From NCBI RefSeq assembly GCF_012720115.1, contig NZ_VNWN01000006.1:310001-374000 (forward strand): a DNA stretch of 64,000 nt, given 5' to 3'. Under the pieces are notes generated by a model, which saw only the letters and a program-made list of their open reading frames with translations, was not told where the DNA came from and ran no database searches. Position 1 is the stretch's first letter; each line of letters begins with the position of its first letter. This document shows positions 56,203 through 64,000 of this stretch, one piece after another. The translations under genes were made by a program, and so were the position numbers. The DNA is from Sneathiella chinensis. Lineage in GTDB: Bacteria; Pseudomonadota; Alphaproteobacteria; Sneathiellales; Sneathiellaceae.

Positions 56203-56978
56203 CGGAAAAACATGGCGGCGGGCTTAGCCTGCCGCCATTTTATACCCTGTCTGCCTTTGAGACCATTGGCAGCACCAACGACGAGGCGAAGCGCCTCGCA
56301 GATTCAGGCACCCCCGAGGGACAGTTGATCTGGTCCCGGATCCAGACCAGCGGGGTGGGTCGCCGCGGCCGGAACTGGGCAAGCCCCTCCGGCAATCTTT
56401 ACTGCTCAATTCTCCTACGCCCTGAATGCAATGCCACGGAAGGGGCCAAGCTGTCCTTTGCGGTGGCCGTTGCGCTGTATCAGGCTTTCACAGACCTGTT
56501 GCCAAACCCGGACACCATTGCCCTGAAATGGCCCAATGACGTGTTGATCCGGGGACAGAAATCCGCCGGTATCCTGCTGGAAAGCAAAAGCGGCCCAGAT
56601 GGTATGCTGGAATGGCTGGTAATCGGGACAGGGGTCAATGTGACATCCTTCCCGGAAAAGACCGATGGCCTGCCAGCAACGTCATTGGCGCGGGAAGGGG
56701 CCAACACCACGGCGGAAGCGGTGCTGGAGAATTACGCCGCCTGTCTCCTTGCCTTATATAAGCAATGGAAAAGCACCGGATTTGATGCTATTCGAAAAGA
56801 ATGGATGCGTCATGCGACAGGGATCGGGAACCCGATTACCGTTCGTCTGGCAGACCGGGAATTACCCGGCATATTCGAGGGACTGGATGAAACCGGTGCC
56901 TTGATCCTTGCAGAAGAAAACGGAACAAAGAAACTGATTACGGCAGGGGAAGTCTTCTTCAACACTCCCGTTCCGTAA
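56199..56978 (+). CDS. birA: Biotin-[acetyl-CoA-carboxylase] ligase
   Basis: A 259-aa enzyme that attaches biotin to the carrier protein of acetyl-CoA carboxylase. It starts with GTG overlapping the nuoN stop. The catalytic core has [14 protein letters not shown], the biotinyl-AMP loop [20 protein letters not shown] and [21 protein letters not shown] with the Lys. The DNA-binding domain of E. coli BirA is absent, so it is an enzyme only and not the bio repressor. Confidence 0.93.
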   Translation: MTEKHGGGLSLPPFYTLSAFETIGSTNDEAKRLADSGTPEGQLIWSRIQTSGVGRRGRNWASPSGNLYCSILLRPECNATEGAKLSFAVAVALYQAFTDLLPNPDTIALKWPNDVLIRGQKSAGILLESKSGPDGMLEWLVIGTGVNVTSFPEKTDGLPATSLAREGANTTAEAVLENYAACLLALYKQWKSTGFDAIRKEWMRHATGIGNPITVRLADRELPGIFEGLDETGALILAEENGTKKLITAGEVFFNTPVP

Positions 56979-56998
56979 AAAATAAAAAAGGGTTGTAC

Positions 56999-57772
56999 AT
57001 GCTGCTCGCCATCGACGTTGGGAATACAAATATCACCTTTGCGGCCTTTTCCGGGACCGGTCTGGTCAATGAATGGCGGATTGCCACTTCAGGCAGCCGA
57101 ACAGCCGAAGAATACGGGGTGTGGCTCAATCAGGCGATGGCGCTCGATAATCTGCGTCCGGCCGATATCAAGGACGTGATCATTGCGACCGTGGTGCCGG
57201 ATGCGTTGTTTAACCTGAAAGGCTTCTGCAAGCGGTATTTCAAGGTGGAACCCATGGTCATTGGCGCACCGGGCGTAGACCTTGGCATGACACCGAAGAT
57301 CGATAACCCGAAAGAGGCGGGCGCCGACCGGTTGGTGGATGCGGTTGCGGCCCATTCCAAATATGGCGGACCGTTGATTGTCATCGATTTCGGCACGGGG
57401 ACAACGCTGGATGTGGTCGATGCGGACGGCAATTACGCAGGCGGAATTATCGCGCCGGGCGTCAATCTCAGTCTGGATGCGTTGCATCAGGCAGCGGCCA
57501 AACTGCCCCGGATCGCGGTTGAAAAACCGGACCGGGTCATTGGGAAAAACACCCTTGAATGTATGCAGTCCGGTATTTTCTGGGGTTATATCTGTATGGT
57601 TGAGGGGCTGATTGCCAAAATCCGTGCTGAATTTGGCGAAGACCTGAAGACGGTTGCCACCGGCGGCCTTGCCACCCTGTTTGCCACGGGAACGGAAGCC
57701 ATTGATCATATCGATCCCGACCTGACCCTGACCGGGCTGGTCGAGATTTACCGCAAGAACCGCCCCGACTAA
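56999..57772 (+). CDS. coaX: Type III pantothenate kinase
   Basis: A 257-aa ASKHA-fold kinase for the first step of CoA synthesis. The start is probably ATG 56999 (AAGGG ahead); TTG 56993 is the alternative. Phosphate-1 motif: LLAIDVGNTNITFAAF with Asp6. The middle has EAGADRLVDAVAAH (the GADR pantothenate site), PLIVIDFGTGTTLDVVDADG and GGIIAPGVNLSLDALHQAAAKLP. The end is KTVATGGLATLFA. It follows birA by 20 bases, the normal alphaproteobacterial order. The gene after it should be RNase J, but that is 4.5 kb away. Confidence 0.94.
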   Translation: MLLAIDVGNTNITFAAFSGTGLVNEWRIATSGSRTAEEYGVWLNQAMALDNLRPADIKDVIIATVVPDALFNLKGFCKRYFKVEPMVIGAPGVDLGMTPKIDNPKEAGADRLVDAVAAHSKYGGPLIVIDFGTGTTLDVVDADGNYAGGIIAPGVNLSLDALHQAAAKLPRIAVEKPDRVIGKNTLECMQSGIFWGYICMVEGLIAKIRAEFGEDLKTVATGGLATLFATGTEAIDHIDPDLTLTGLVEIYRKNRPD

Positions 57773-57875
57773 ATTTTCATAAAAAGAACCCCCAGACGTC
57801 TTTAAGGGGCCCGCGCAACGGGGGAAATTCCCCTCGCGTTCAGGCTGGTCCTAATTACGTTTTCAAGGGGTTCCC

Positions 57876-58694
57876 ATGGCTGATGTTATTCTTTGCGCAG
57901 ATCTGACTGCGTCTTCCCATACCTATTACCTGATCGATGAAGACAGTAAAACTGTTATGAGCAGCAGGTTGAGTCTGTCAGTGGAATATCAGAAAAATAA
58001 TCCTGTGGATGCCATGAAAATACTGGCTGGCTTCGTTGATGAGACTCAGGTGACGGCAGTCGTATATTTTGCTGAAAGTAACCTTGTCGCAGAAGAAAAT
58101 CTTTTCCTCATCTTCCTGGATGGGTTCACATCAATCCCGGTTACCAGACTGTTTGCCTATGATGTTCTGGAGGACATACAAGGGGTTACGATCGCTGATT
58201 TGCGCCGTGGGTTGACCTGTATGGGGGGCCTTGCATTGAGCAATAACTCCAAGCCAACGATTGTCCTGTCTTTTGGGGAGACAACGAACATTGATTGCAT
58301 TCAAACAGATTACGTGCGGGTTGAGAAGGTTACCTTGCCTCCGTTTGGGCCGCATTTGCAAAATGCTCTTCTGGAATATCCCTCCCATATGAATTGGGAT
58401 CTTGGCGCCGCCGTGGATGGCGATTGTGTTACTGTGGATCGCTATTTTCGTATCATGCGAGATACCATAGTTCGGGGGGTTCAGAAATTTAATTTGAATG
58501 CGGGCCAGGAATATGTGCTGGTGATAACAGGGGACGCTCTGCCTTTGGACCAGAACGACTTGTTTGCCGCTCTTGGGGTCCCGATGCCCTTCTGCCAGAT
58601 CATCGGCTATTACAGTAATTTGATGGTGGAGGGAATGTACCGATTTCAGAGCAGTACCAACAATCCGAAAATTACCGACGCTGTCGAACTGTAG
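57876..58694 (+). CDS. Unknown protein, possible diverged CoaX-fold (ASKHA) paralogue
   Basis: I do not recognise a named family for this 272-aa protein. By eye it follows the CoaX next door in order. VILCADLTASSHTYYLID sits where CoaX has LLAIDVGNTNITF, IADLRRG where CoaX has GADRLVD, and PTIVLSFGETTNIDCI where CoaX has LIVIDFGTGTTLDVV. EYVLVITGDALPL stands where CoaX has KTVATGGLATLF. The GNTN and GADR residues needed for kinase activity are mostly lost, so if related it is probably not a pantothenate kinase. No signal peptide or membrane helix. It starts 103 bases after coaX with AAGGGGTT ahead, and a two-way terminator follows. Codons are more AT-rich than in its neighbours. Confidence 0.6.
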   Translation: MADVILCADLTASSHTYYLIDEDSKTVMSSRLSLSVEYQKNNPVDAMKILAGFVDETQVTAVVYFAESNLVAEENLFLIFLDGFTSIPVTRLFAYDVLEDIQGVTIADLRRGLTCMGGLALSNNSKPTIVLSFGETTNIDCIQTDYVRVEKVTLPPFGPHLQNALLEYPSHMNWDLGAAVDGDCVTVDRYFRIMRDTIVRGVQKFNLNAGQEYVLVITGDALPLDQNDLFAALGVPMPFCQIIGYYSNLMVEGMYRFQSSTNNPKITDAVEL

Positions 58695-58721
58695 CCCGCT
58701 GGATTGCAATCGATGGGAGTT

Positions 58722-58750
58722 GGAAAGGACAGGCGGGGCCTGTCCTTTCC
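58722..58750. terminator. Bidirectional terminator between convergent genes
   Basis: GGAAAGGACAGGC and GCCTGTCCTTTCC form a perfect 13-bp stem with a GGG loop. It lies between the unknown gene (ends 58694) and the TRAP permease (ends 58761 on the other strand). Confidence 0.75.
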
Positions 58751-58760
58751 GGTCATCAGC

Positions 58761-60764
58761 CTATTGCAAGGCGCGCTTTCGGGCACCGAGGAATGTCAGG
58801 CCGGTCCCAACGGCGGCCAGCAGGAAACCGACAATCCCGAGTTGCAGATGGGAGAGCGGGAGCATCCCGCCGCCCGGAACCGCAAAGGCAAGTCCCCCCA
58901 GCAGGATCAGGACGCGACTGACCCAGCTGAACGAATTGTTGGTCAGGGAGCCGAACCCGATCAGGTATCCCTGCAAGGCAGAGGCAACCAGCGTAATTCC
59001 GATCAGGGCGGTCACACAGACAACGACAATCTCGCCCATGGGGGCATTGCCAAGAAGGGCCGGGTTGAACACGAAGAAGAAGGGAACGAAGTAGATGATC
59101 GCCCCGATCTTCATGGCCTCAACCCCGGTTTCCATCGGTTCCGATTTTGCCACGGACGACGCGGCAAAGGCGGCAAGGGCCACCGGCGGGGTGATAAAGC
59201 TGAGCATCCCCCAATAGAGCAGGAACATATGCACGCTCATGGGATCAAGACCCGTATTCACCAGCGCCGGTGCCAGAATGATGGCAAGGAAGATATAGGC
59301 GGCGGTGACCGTCATGCCGATCCCGAGAACGAAACTGGTTAGCGCCCCCATCAGGAGCAGGGCCAGCGGATGCCCGCCTGCCAGATACACCAGATCGTTG
59401 GTCAGGGTGCCGGTCATGCCGGTGACCTGCAAGGCCCCGACAATCAGTCCGACCGCCGCCAGAAGCCCCGCCAGTTCCGCCAGCAGGCCGCCAACAGCGA
59501 AAGTCATGTCCCGCAGCTTCTGCCATGTCAGGCGATGTTTCGGATTGAACTGGTTGATCACCAGCAGCAACACCGTGGCATAGAAGGGCGCATGGGCTTC
59601 CCGTTTCAGGAAAAGCAGCATCCAGACCAGAAAGACAAAGACGGCAATATAGTACCAGCCTTCCTTGAACACGGTTTTCAGGCTGACCAGTTGTTCCTTG
59701 GGAAGACCGGACAGCTTGTGTTCCGCCGCATGGGCATCGATCTGCATGAACAGGCCAAAATAATAGAGGACCGACGGAATAATCGCCGCCAGCGCCACGT
59801 CCACATACCGCACGTTCAGAAAGTCCGCCATGATAAAGGCCGTGGCCCCCATGATGGGCGGCATCATGACCCCGCCGGTTGAGGCACAGGCCTCGATCGC
59901 GCCGGCGGTTTTCGCCCGCACCCCGATGCTGCGCATGGCCGGGATGGTCAGGGAGCCGGTGGTCAGAACGTTTGTGACAGGGCCACCGCTCATGGAGCCA
60001 AAAAGGCCGCTTGAGAAAATGGCGACCTTTGCCGGTCCGCCGCGAACATGCCCCATCAGGGCAAAGGCGAAGTTGATAAAGAACTGGCCCGCGCCTGTAT
60101 AGATCAGGGCCACCCCGAACAGCAGGAACCCGAAAACGATACCCGTAAAGGCCTTCATGGGAATACCCAGCAGACTTTCTTCAGAGAAGGTATGGAACGC
60201 GGCTGTATTCAGGAACGGCTGTCCCACCCCGGAAATTACATCCGGCATCATATCCGCATAGATGGGATAGAGTGAGATCACCAGCACGATCAGGAAAACA
60301 GCCATCCCGCCAGCCCGTCGTCCGGTTTCAAGGATCAGGGCCCAGAACAGCACACTGACATATTTGCCATGCTCTGTCGGGTTGAATTCCCATGCCTCGT
60401 CCAGAATGTCTTCGGCAAAATAGACATAATAGGCGGTCAGCCCCAGCGTTGTCAGGAACAACAGGGCATCATACCACGGTACTTGTGTGCGGGACGCTTT
60501 CTTGTGCGCAGGCATCAGCAGGTAAATCATGGACAACATGACCCCGCACAAAAGATACATGTAGCGGTTGGTGACCAGAACCTTGCCAAGGACCAGCTTG
60601 AAAAATCCCAGATGGAACAACTGGTTGGCCGCAAGGGCGATCGAAATGACCGTCAATGCGAGAACAAGGCCCATCCAGAAGGGAGAGAGACGGCGGTAGC
60701 GCGCACTCTCCAGATCCTCGATCTCGTCGGATTGATAGTTGGTGGGGGTATCGGAAGAACGCAT
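58761..60764 (-). CDS. TRAP transporter fused permease (4TM/12TM, TAXI type)
   Basis: A 667-aa membrane protein in which the small (DctQ-like) and large (DctM-like) permeases are joined. The first 200 residues hold the N-terminal helices (RRLSPFWMGLVLALTVISIALA). The DctM part has FSSGLFGSMSGGPVTNVLTTGSLTIPAMRSIGVRAKTAGAIEACASTGGVMMPPIMGA and GMTVTAAYIFLAIILAPALV, then LLYWGMLSFITPPVALAAFAASSVA. Such fused permeases work with TAXI binding proteins, and one is encoded just upstream. The solute is unknown. Confidence 0.92.
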   Translation of the reverse strand: MRSSDTPTNYQSDEIEDLESARYRRLSPFWMGLVLALTVISIALAANQLFHLGFFKLVLGKVLVTNRYMYLLCGVMLSMIYLLMPAHKKASRTQVPWYDALLFLTTLGLTAYYVYFAEDILDEAWEFNPTEHGKYVSVLFWALILETGRRAGGMAVFLIVLVISLYPIYADMMPDVISGVGQPFLNTAAFHTFSEESLLGIPMKAFTGIVFGFLLFGVALIYTGAGQFFINFAFALMGHVRGGPAKVAIFSSGLFGSMSGGPVTNVLTTGSLTIPAMRSIGVRAKTAGAIEACASTGGVMMPPIMGATAFIMADFLNVRYVDVALAAIIPSVLYYFGLFMQIDAHAAEHKLSGLPKEQLVSLKTVFKEGWYYIAVFVFLVWMLLFLKREAHAPFYATVLLLVINQFNPKHRLTWQKLRDMTFAVGGLLAELAGLLAAVGLIVGALQVTGMTGTLTNDLVYLAGGHPLALLLMGALTSFVLGIGMTVTAAYIFLAIILAPALVNTGLDPMSVHMFLLYWGMLSFITPPVALAAFAASSVAKSEPMETGVEAMKIGAIIYFVPFFFVFNPALLGNAPMGEIVVVCVTALIGITLVASALQGYLIGFGSLTNNSFSWVSRVLILLGGLAFAVPGGGMLPLSHLQLGIVGFLLAAVGTGLTFLGARKRALQ

Positions 60765-60885
60765 TTTCAGTTTCCTGTTGGGCAGGCAGCACAGACGTCA
60801 GCGGCCACCCGCGAATGAAGGGGAGTAGGAAAATGTGGAAACCGGCCCGTTTTGGGGGCCGATTTCCCATGCAGGACAGAGGGTA

Positions 60886-62049
60886 TTACCAGCTATGGAA
60901 TACCGGGTTGAGGCCAGCGGCTGTCAGGGCTTCGCTGCGGGCCTTGGCCCATGCGTCCTTGAAGGCCGTCTCATCGTCCGGGGCGTTCTTCCGGAATTCC
61001 TTCCATGTATCCAGAAGGACCTGCTGACGTTTCAGGTTCTTCTGCTGGTTGGCTTCGGCCTCATCGGTCCATTTGCCGGTTTCCTTGTAATACTGGACAG
61101 CCCCTTCATGGAACGGAACAAAGGCCGCGGCCAGATCCTGACGTTCCCACGCCCAGCCATTGGCACCGGGTGCATTGTCCTTGTATTCGTCATGGTGGAC
61201 ATACATGGACTTGGTCACGCCATAGACCATACCGGTATCGATATTATCCATGGTGACAAGAACCGGGTAGGGGGTGGCGATACCCTCATATCCGCCTTCC
61301 GGCACACCGGCGCCTTGCGTACATCTGTGGCGGAGATACCAGGGAACCACGCTGTGGACCCGTTCCCAACCTTCCTTGTCCTCATGCGGGAAGGACGGAT
61401 GGAATAGACCCCGCGGCGAGGCATCAACCTTCAGCATCTGGCTGGAATGGGATGCGGCAATCAGGGCATCCAGATCATTGTTGATCAGCGCCTCAACCGA
61501 GGAGGCATAGCCACCAACCTCGACCTTTTCAACATCGTCCCATGTCAGGTTGGCAAAATGCAACATGGACTGGATGGCCTGATTAAGGGCCGGGGCGCCG
61601 CGCACCCATGCGACACGCTTGCCTTTCAGGTCGGCCGGGGTCTTGATGTTTGCATCCTTGGCGGTTGCCAGTGACACGGCACAGCCGTCGGGCAGGTTGA
61701 TCAGGGCCAACCGAATGGGTTGCGGCCCCCATTCCTTGTTGCCGAAGGTGTAAACTCCTTCCTGCGCATAGATACTGTCCGATCCTGTGGCCGAAAACTG
61801 GGCCATGCCACTTTTCAGCGGGGACAGACGGGACACGTCGTTTTTCCCGGGAATGACCCGAAGGTTGGTTCCATAGGTATTCTTCAGCACACTGCCGACT
61901 GCAACCGCCTGGTTATACCCGGCAGACCCCGTGTTATAGGCGGTCCAGACCATGGTTTTTGGCAGGTCGATTTCTGCGGCAAAGGCTGAAATTGGCAAAG
62001 AGATAGCGATCGAGGCAGCGAGCGTGGCTGCCTTCCGGATGTTTTTCAT
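60886..62049 (-). CDS. TAXI-family TRAP transporter solute-binding protein
   Basis: A 387-aa exported protein. The signal peptide is MKNIRKAATLAASIAISLPI with cleavage after AFA. The mature part begins EIDLPKTMVWTAYNTGSAGYNQAVAVGSVLKNTYGTNLRVIPG, the TAXI-family pattern (TIGR02122 type). GKRVAWVRGAPALNQAIQSMLHFANLTWDDVEKVEVGGY is the hinge and ligand region. It is the first gene of a two-gene reverse-strand operon with the fused permease. TAXI proteins of known ligand bind glutamate and other acids; here the ligand cannot be inferred. Confidence 0.9.
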   Translation of the reverse strand: MKNIRKAATLAASIAISLPISAFAAEIDLPKTMVWTAYNTGSAGYNQAVAVGSVLKNTYGTNLRVIPGKNDVSRLSPLKSGMAQFSATGSDSIYAQEGVYTFGNKEWGPQPIRLALINLPDGCAVSLATAKDANIKTPADLKGKRVAWVRGAPALNQAIQSMLHFANLTWDDVEKVEVGGYASSVEALINNDLDALIAASHSSQMLKVDASPRGLFHPSFPHEDKEGWERVHSVVPWYLRHRCTQGAGVPEGGYEGIATPYPVLVTMDNIDTGMVYGVTKSMYVHHDEYKDNAPGANGWAWERQDLAAAFVPFHEGAVQYYKETGKWTDEAEANQQKNLKRQQVLLDTWKEFRKNAPDDETAFKDAWAKARSEALTAAGLNPVFHSW

Positions 62050-62319
62050 TGATTATTCCTCCCGTGCTGTTCGTGCCCGGTTATCCTTGAGTGTTTTTTG
62101 GCGGGCACCAACGTTGCAAAACGGAGCGTTCCATATTTGATGGGGATACGCAACCTCTTTTATCCAGCAAAATTGTATACAATAGCATCTTAATATTGTC
62201 GGCCCTCACACCTGCGTAACTTTGACCTTTCCGTTTCCTTTCAATCCTGATAGATCAAGGCCAAGCATTTCGCGGTCCTCCTGTCCGCGAGCATTAAAAA
62301 TTCACAATATTCTCAGGGC

Positions 62320-63999
62320 ATGATCTCCATGAATTATGATAACGGACTGATCTTCCTTCCCCTTGGCGGCAGCGGGGAAATCGGCATGAACCTCAATCTG
62401 TATTGCTGTGACGGCAAATGGTTGATGGTCGATTGCGGTATTTCCTTTGCCGATGAAAGGGCGCCGGGAATTGATCTGATCGTTCCCGATGCCCGGTGGA
62501 TCGCCGAACGGCGCGAGGATCTGCTGGCCATTGTGGTGACCCACGCCCATGAGGACCATGTGGGCGCGGTGGCACGGCTGTGGGACCAGTTCCGCTGTCC
62601 GGTTTATGCCAGTCCGTTCACGGCGGAAATCCTGTCGCTGAAACTGGCGGAGGAGGGGATCGAGGACGCGGTCGAGGTGAATATCGTTTCGCCGGGAAGT
62701 TCCGTGCAGATTGATGCCTTCCATCTGGATTTTGTTGACCTGACCCACTCCATCCCGGAAATGCAGGCCCTGATGATCACCACGCCCTATGGCCGGGTGA
62801 TGCATAGCGGGGACTGGAAACTGGACCCGGCGCCCGTGGTTGGGCCGGAAAGCAACCTTGAGAAGATGCAGGATATCTCGACAGGGGATGTTCTGGCCAT
62901 GGTTTGCGATTCCACCAACGTGTTCAAGCAGGGGGTTTCCGGCTCGGAAGGGGATGTTCAGGAAAGTCTGGACAGCCTGCTGGCCAGAATACCGACCGGG
63001 CGCGTGGCGGTGACCACCTTTGCCTCGAATGTGGCGCGGGTCAGCACCATCGCCCAGATTGCCGAGCGGCATGGCCGGCACGTGGTGCTGGTCGGGCGCA
63101 GCCTGTATCGAATGACGGAAGCAGCCCGGAAATCCGGCTATCTTGAGGACCTGCCAGCCTTCGTGAAAGAGGATCAGGCCGCCTATCTGCCAAAAGACAA
63201 GGTTCTCTACCTTTGTACCGGCAGTCAGGGCGAGCCACGCGGCGCCATGGCCCGGATTGCCCGTGATGATCATCCCCATGTCAGCCTTGAAGGCGGGGAT
63301 ACGGTTATTTTCTCTTCCAAGGTGATCCCCGGCAACGAGAAGACCCTGTTTGCCCTGCATAACCAACTGACCGACCTTGGCGTCAATGTCATCACCGAGG
63401 CGGAAGAGTTTGTTCATGTGTCCGGCCATCCGGCACGGGATGAACTGGCGCGCATGTACGAAATCGTAAAGCCGCAGATTTCTGTGCCTGTGCATGGCGA
63501 GGCCCGGCACCTGAAAGAACATTGTGCCCTGGCCCTGTCGCTGGGTGTGCCCGAGGCGATCGAGATCAGAAACGGCGATATGCTGAAACTGGCCCCCGGC
63601 AAGGCCGAGATTATCGACAAGGTTCATTCCGGCCGTTTGGCCGTGGATGCGGGCGGGGCCACACCGCTGGATGGTGAATTTCTGGCGACACGGCGCAGGA
63701 TGATATATAACGGGGCGGCGAATGCCCTTGTGATTGTCAACGAAAAGGGACAAATTACCGAGGATCCGATTGTCCGGCTGCGCGGTGTGGTGGACGAAGA
63801 CCTGTTCCCGGACCTGCATGAGGACTTGAAACAGGCCATCGTGAAACGGCATTCCGAGCTGTCGAAGCGCGATCAGACGCGGGATTCCGACGTTGAGGAA
63901 GCCGCCCGGCAAGCCATCCGCCGGACCATCCGCCGGTTGGCAGGGCGACGCCCGGTCACGGACGTTCATGTGGTCCGGATCGAGGATGAAGACGAATAA
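62320..63999 (+). CDS. rnj: Ribonuclease J
   Basis: A 559-aa metallo-beta-lactamase nuclease with endonuclease and 5'-3' exonuclease activity. The opening FLPLGGSGEIGMNLNLY is family-specific. The metal site is VVTHAHEDHVGAVARL with SIPEMQALMITTPYGRVMHSGDWKLD. Further motifs are LAMVCDSTNVFKQGVSGSE, YLCTGSQGEPRGAMARIA and VHVSGHPARDELARMYEIVKPQISVPVHGEARHLKEH. It matures and decays RNA in alphaproteobacteria. It usually follows coaX directly, and here a TRAP locus lies between. The gene ends one base before the window ends. Confidence 0.95.
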   Translation: MISMNYDNGLIFLPLGGSGEIGMNLNLYCCDGKWLMVDCGISFADERAPGIDLIVPDARWIAERREDLLAIVVTHAHEDHVGAVARLWDQFRCPVYASPFTAEILSLKLAEEGIEDAVEVNIVSPGSSVQIDAFHLDFVDLTHSIPEMQALMITTPYGRVMHSGDWKLDPAPVVGPESNLEKMQDISTGDVLAMVCDSTNVFKQGVSGSEGDVQESLDSLLARIPTGRVAVTTFASNVARVSTIAQIAERHGRHVVLVGRSLYRMTEAARKSGYLEDLPAFVKEDQAAYLPKDKVLYLCTGSQGEPRGAMARIARDDHPHVSLEGGDTVIFSSKVIPGNEKTLFALHNQLTDLGVNVITEAEEFVHVSGHPARDELARMYEIVKPQISVPVHGEARHLKEHCALALSLGVPEAIEIRNGDMLKLAPGKAEIIDKVHSGRLAVDAGGATPLDGEFLATRRRMIYNGAANALVIVNEKGQITEDPIVRLRGVVDEDLFPDLHEDLKQAIVKRHSELSKRDQTRDSDVEEAARQAIRRTIRRLAGRRPVTDVHVVRIEDEDE

Positions 64000-64000
64000 C

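Noticed and set aside
57281-57300. Possibility that the 57876-58694 gene is simply part of coaX split by a frameshift
   Set aside because: coaX is full length with a normal end and all motifs. The next gene has its own start, ribosome site and complete set of blocks, so it is a separate gene.
62302-63969. 555-aa reverse-strand open frame over RNase J
   Set aside because: It shadows a clear rnj gene and has no recognisable domains.

Overview
The window is chromosomal DNA from an alphaproteobacterium. The best evidence is its long core block: tig-clpP-clpX-lon-hup, tRNA genes, a 14-gene nuoA-N operon with separate nuoC and nuoD, then birA, coaX and (at the far end) an RNase J gene. A glnB-glnA pair with a sigma-54-type promoter, a paaG-paaI-paaJ run and two TRAP-type transport loci fit a heterotrophic, possibly marine, member of the Rhodospirillales/Sneathiellales/Emcibacterales kind. 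I cannot name the genus from sequence alone.

0-16.4 kb holds accessory metabolism and housekeeping genes. It has the 3' end of a zinc-type alcohol dehydrogenase, a DUF2461 protein, phenylacetate genes paaG-paaI-paaJ, a GGDEF diguanylate cyclase, and a TauD-type dioxygenase with a TetR regulator and a tripartite TRAP transporter. The dioxygenase and the TetR/TRAP intergenic region share an 18-bp palindrome, probably the TetR operator. Next come an SDR dehydrogenase, a stand-alone Lrp-type ligand-binding domain, a DEAD-box helicase with a 20-serine tract, an alpha/beta hydrolase, parE and an acyl-CoA thioesterase.

16.5-24.1 kb is a complete type II-C CRISPR-Cas locus. It has a divergently transcribed short tracrRNA, cas9 (1043 aa, all catalytic motifs present), cas1 and cas2 in an overlapping operon, and a 45-repeat/44-spacer array. 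The 36-bp repeat read on the minus strand ends in a perfect extended -10 promoter (TGCTATAAT). The array is therefore probably transcribed spacer by spacer toward cas2, as described for Neisseria and Campylobacter. The outermost repeat is truncated but keeps exactly the part from the -35-like element to the -10.

24.3-33.5 kb contains glnA and glnB (reverse strand, sigma-54 promoter plus a possible NtrC site), a DUF3253 protein, slyX, a PLP aminotransferase, tRNA-His, a periplasmic binding protein, a small membrane protein, an amidase, the bifunctional NAD(P)HX repair enzyme nnr, a small unknown protein and tRNA-Leu.

33.6-41.9 kb carries the protein-quality-control genes tig, clpP, clpX and lon, then hup, tRNA-Val and two identical tRNA-Asp genes. 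Two long RNA-type hairpins lie between these genes: one in the clpX leader and one between lon and hup. 42.0-56.2 kb is the complete complex I operon, followed by birA and coaX.

57.9-62.1 kb separates coaX from its usual neighbour rnj. It holds an unrecognised 272-aa protein that looks like a highly diverged CoaX-fold paralogue, and a TAXI-type TRAP system on the opposite strand. The window ends with RNase J.
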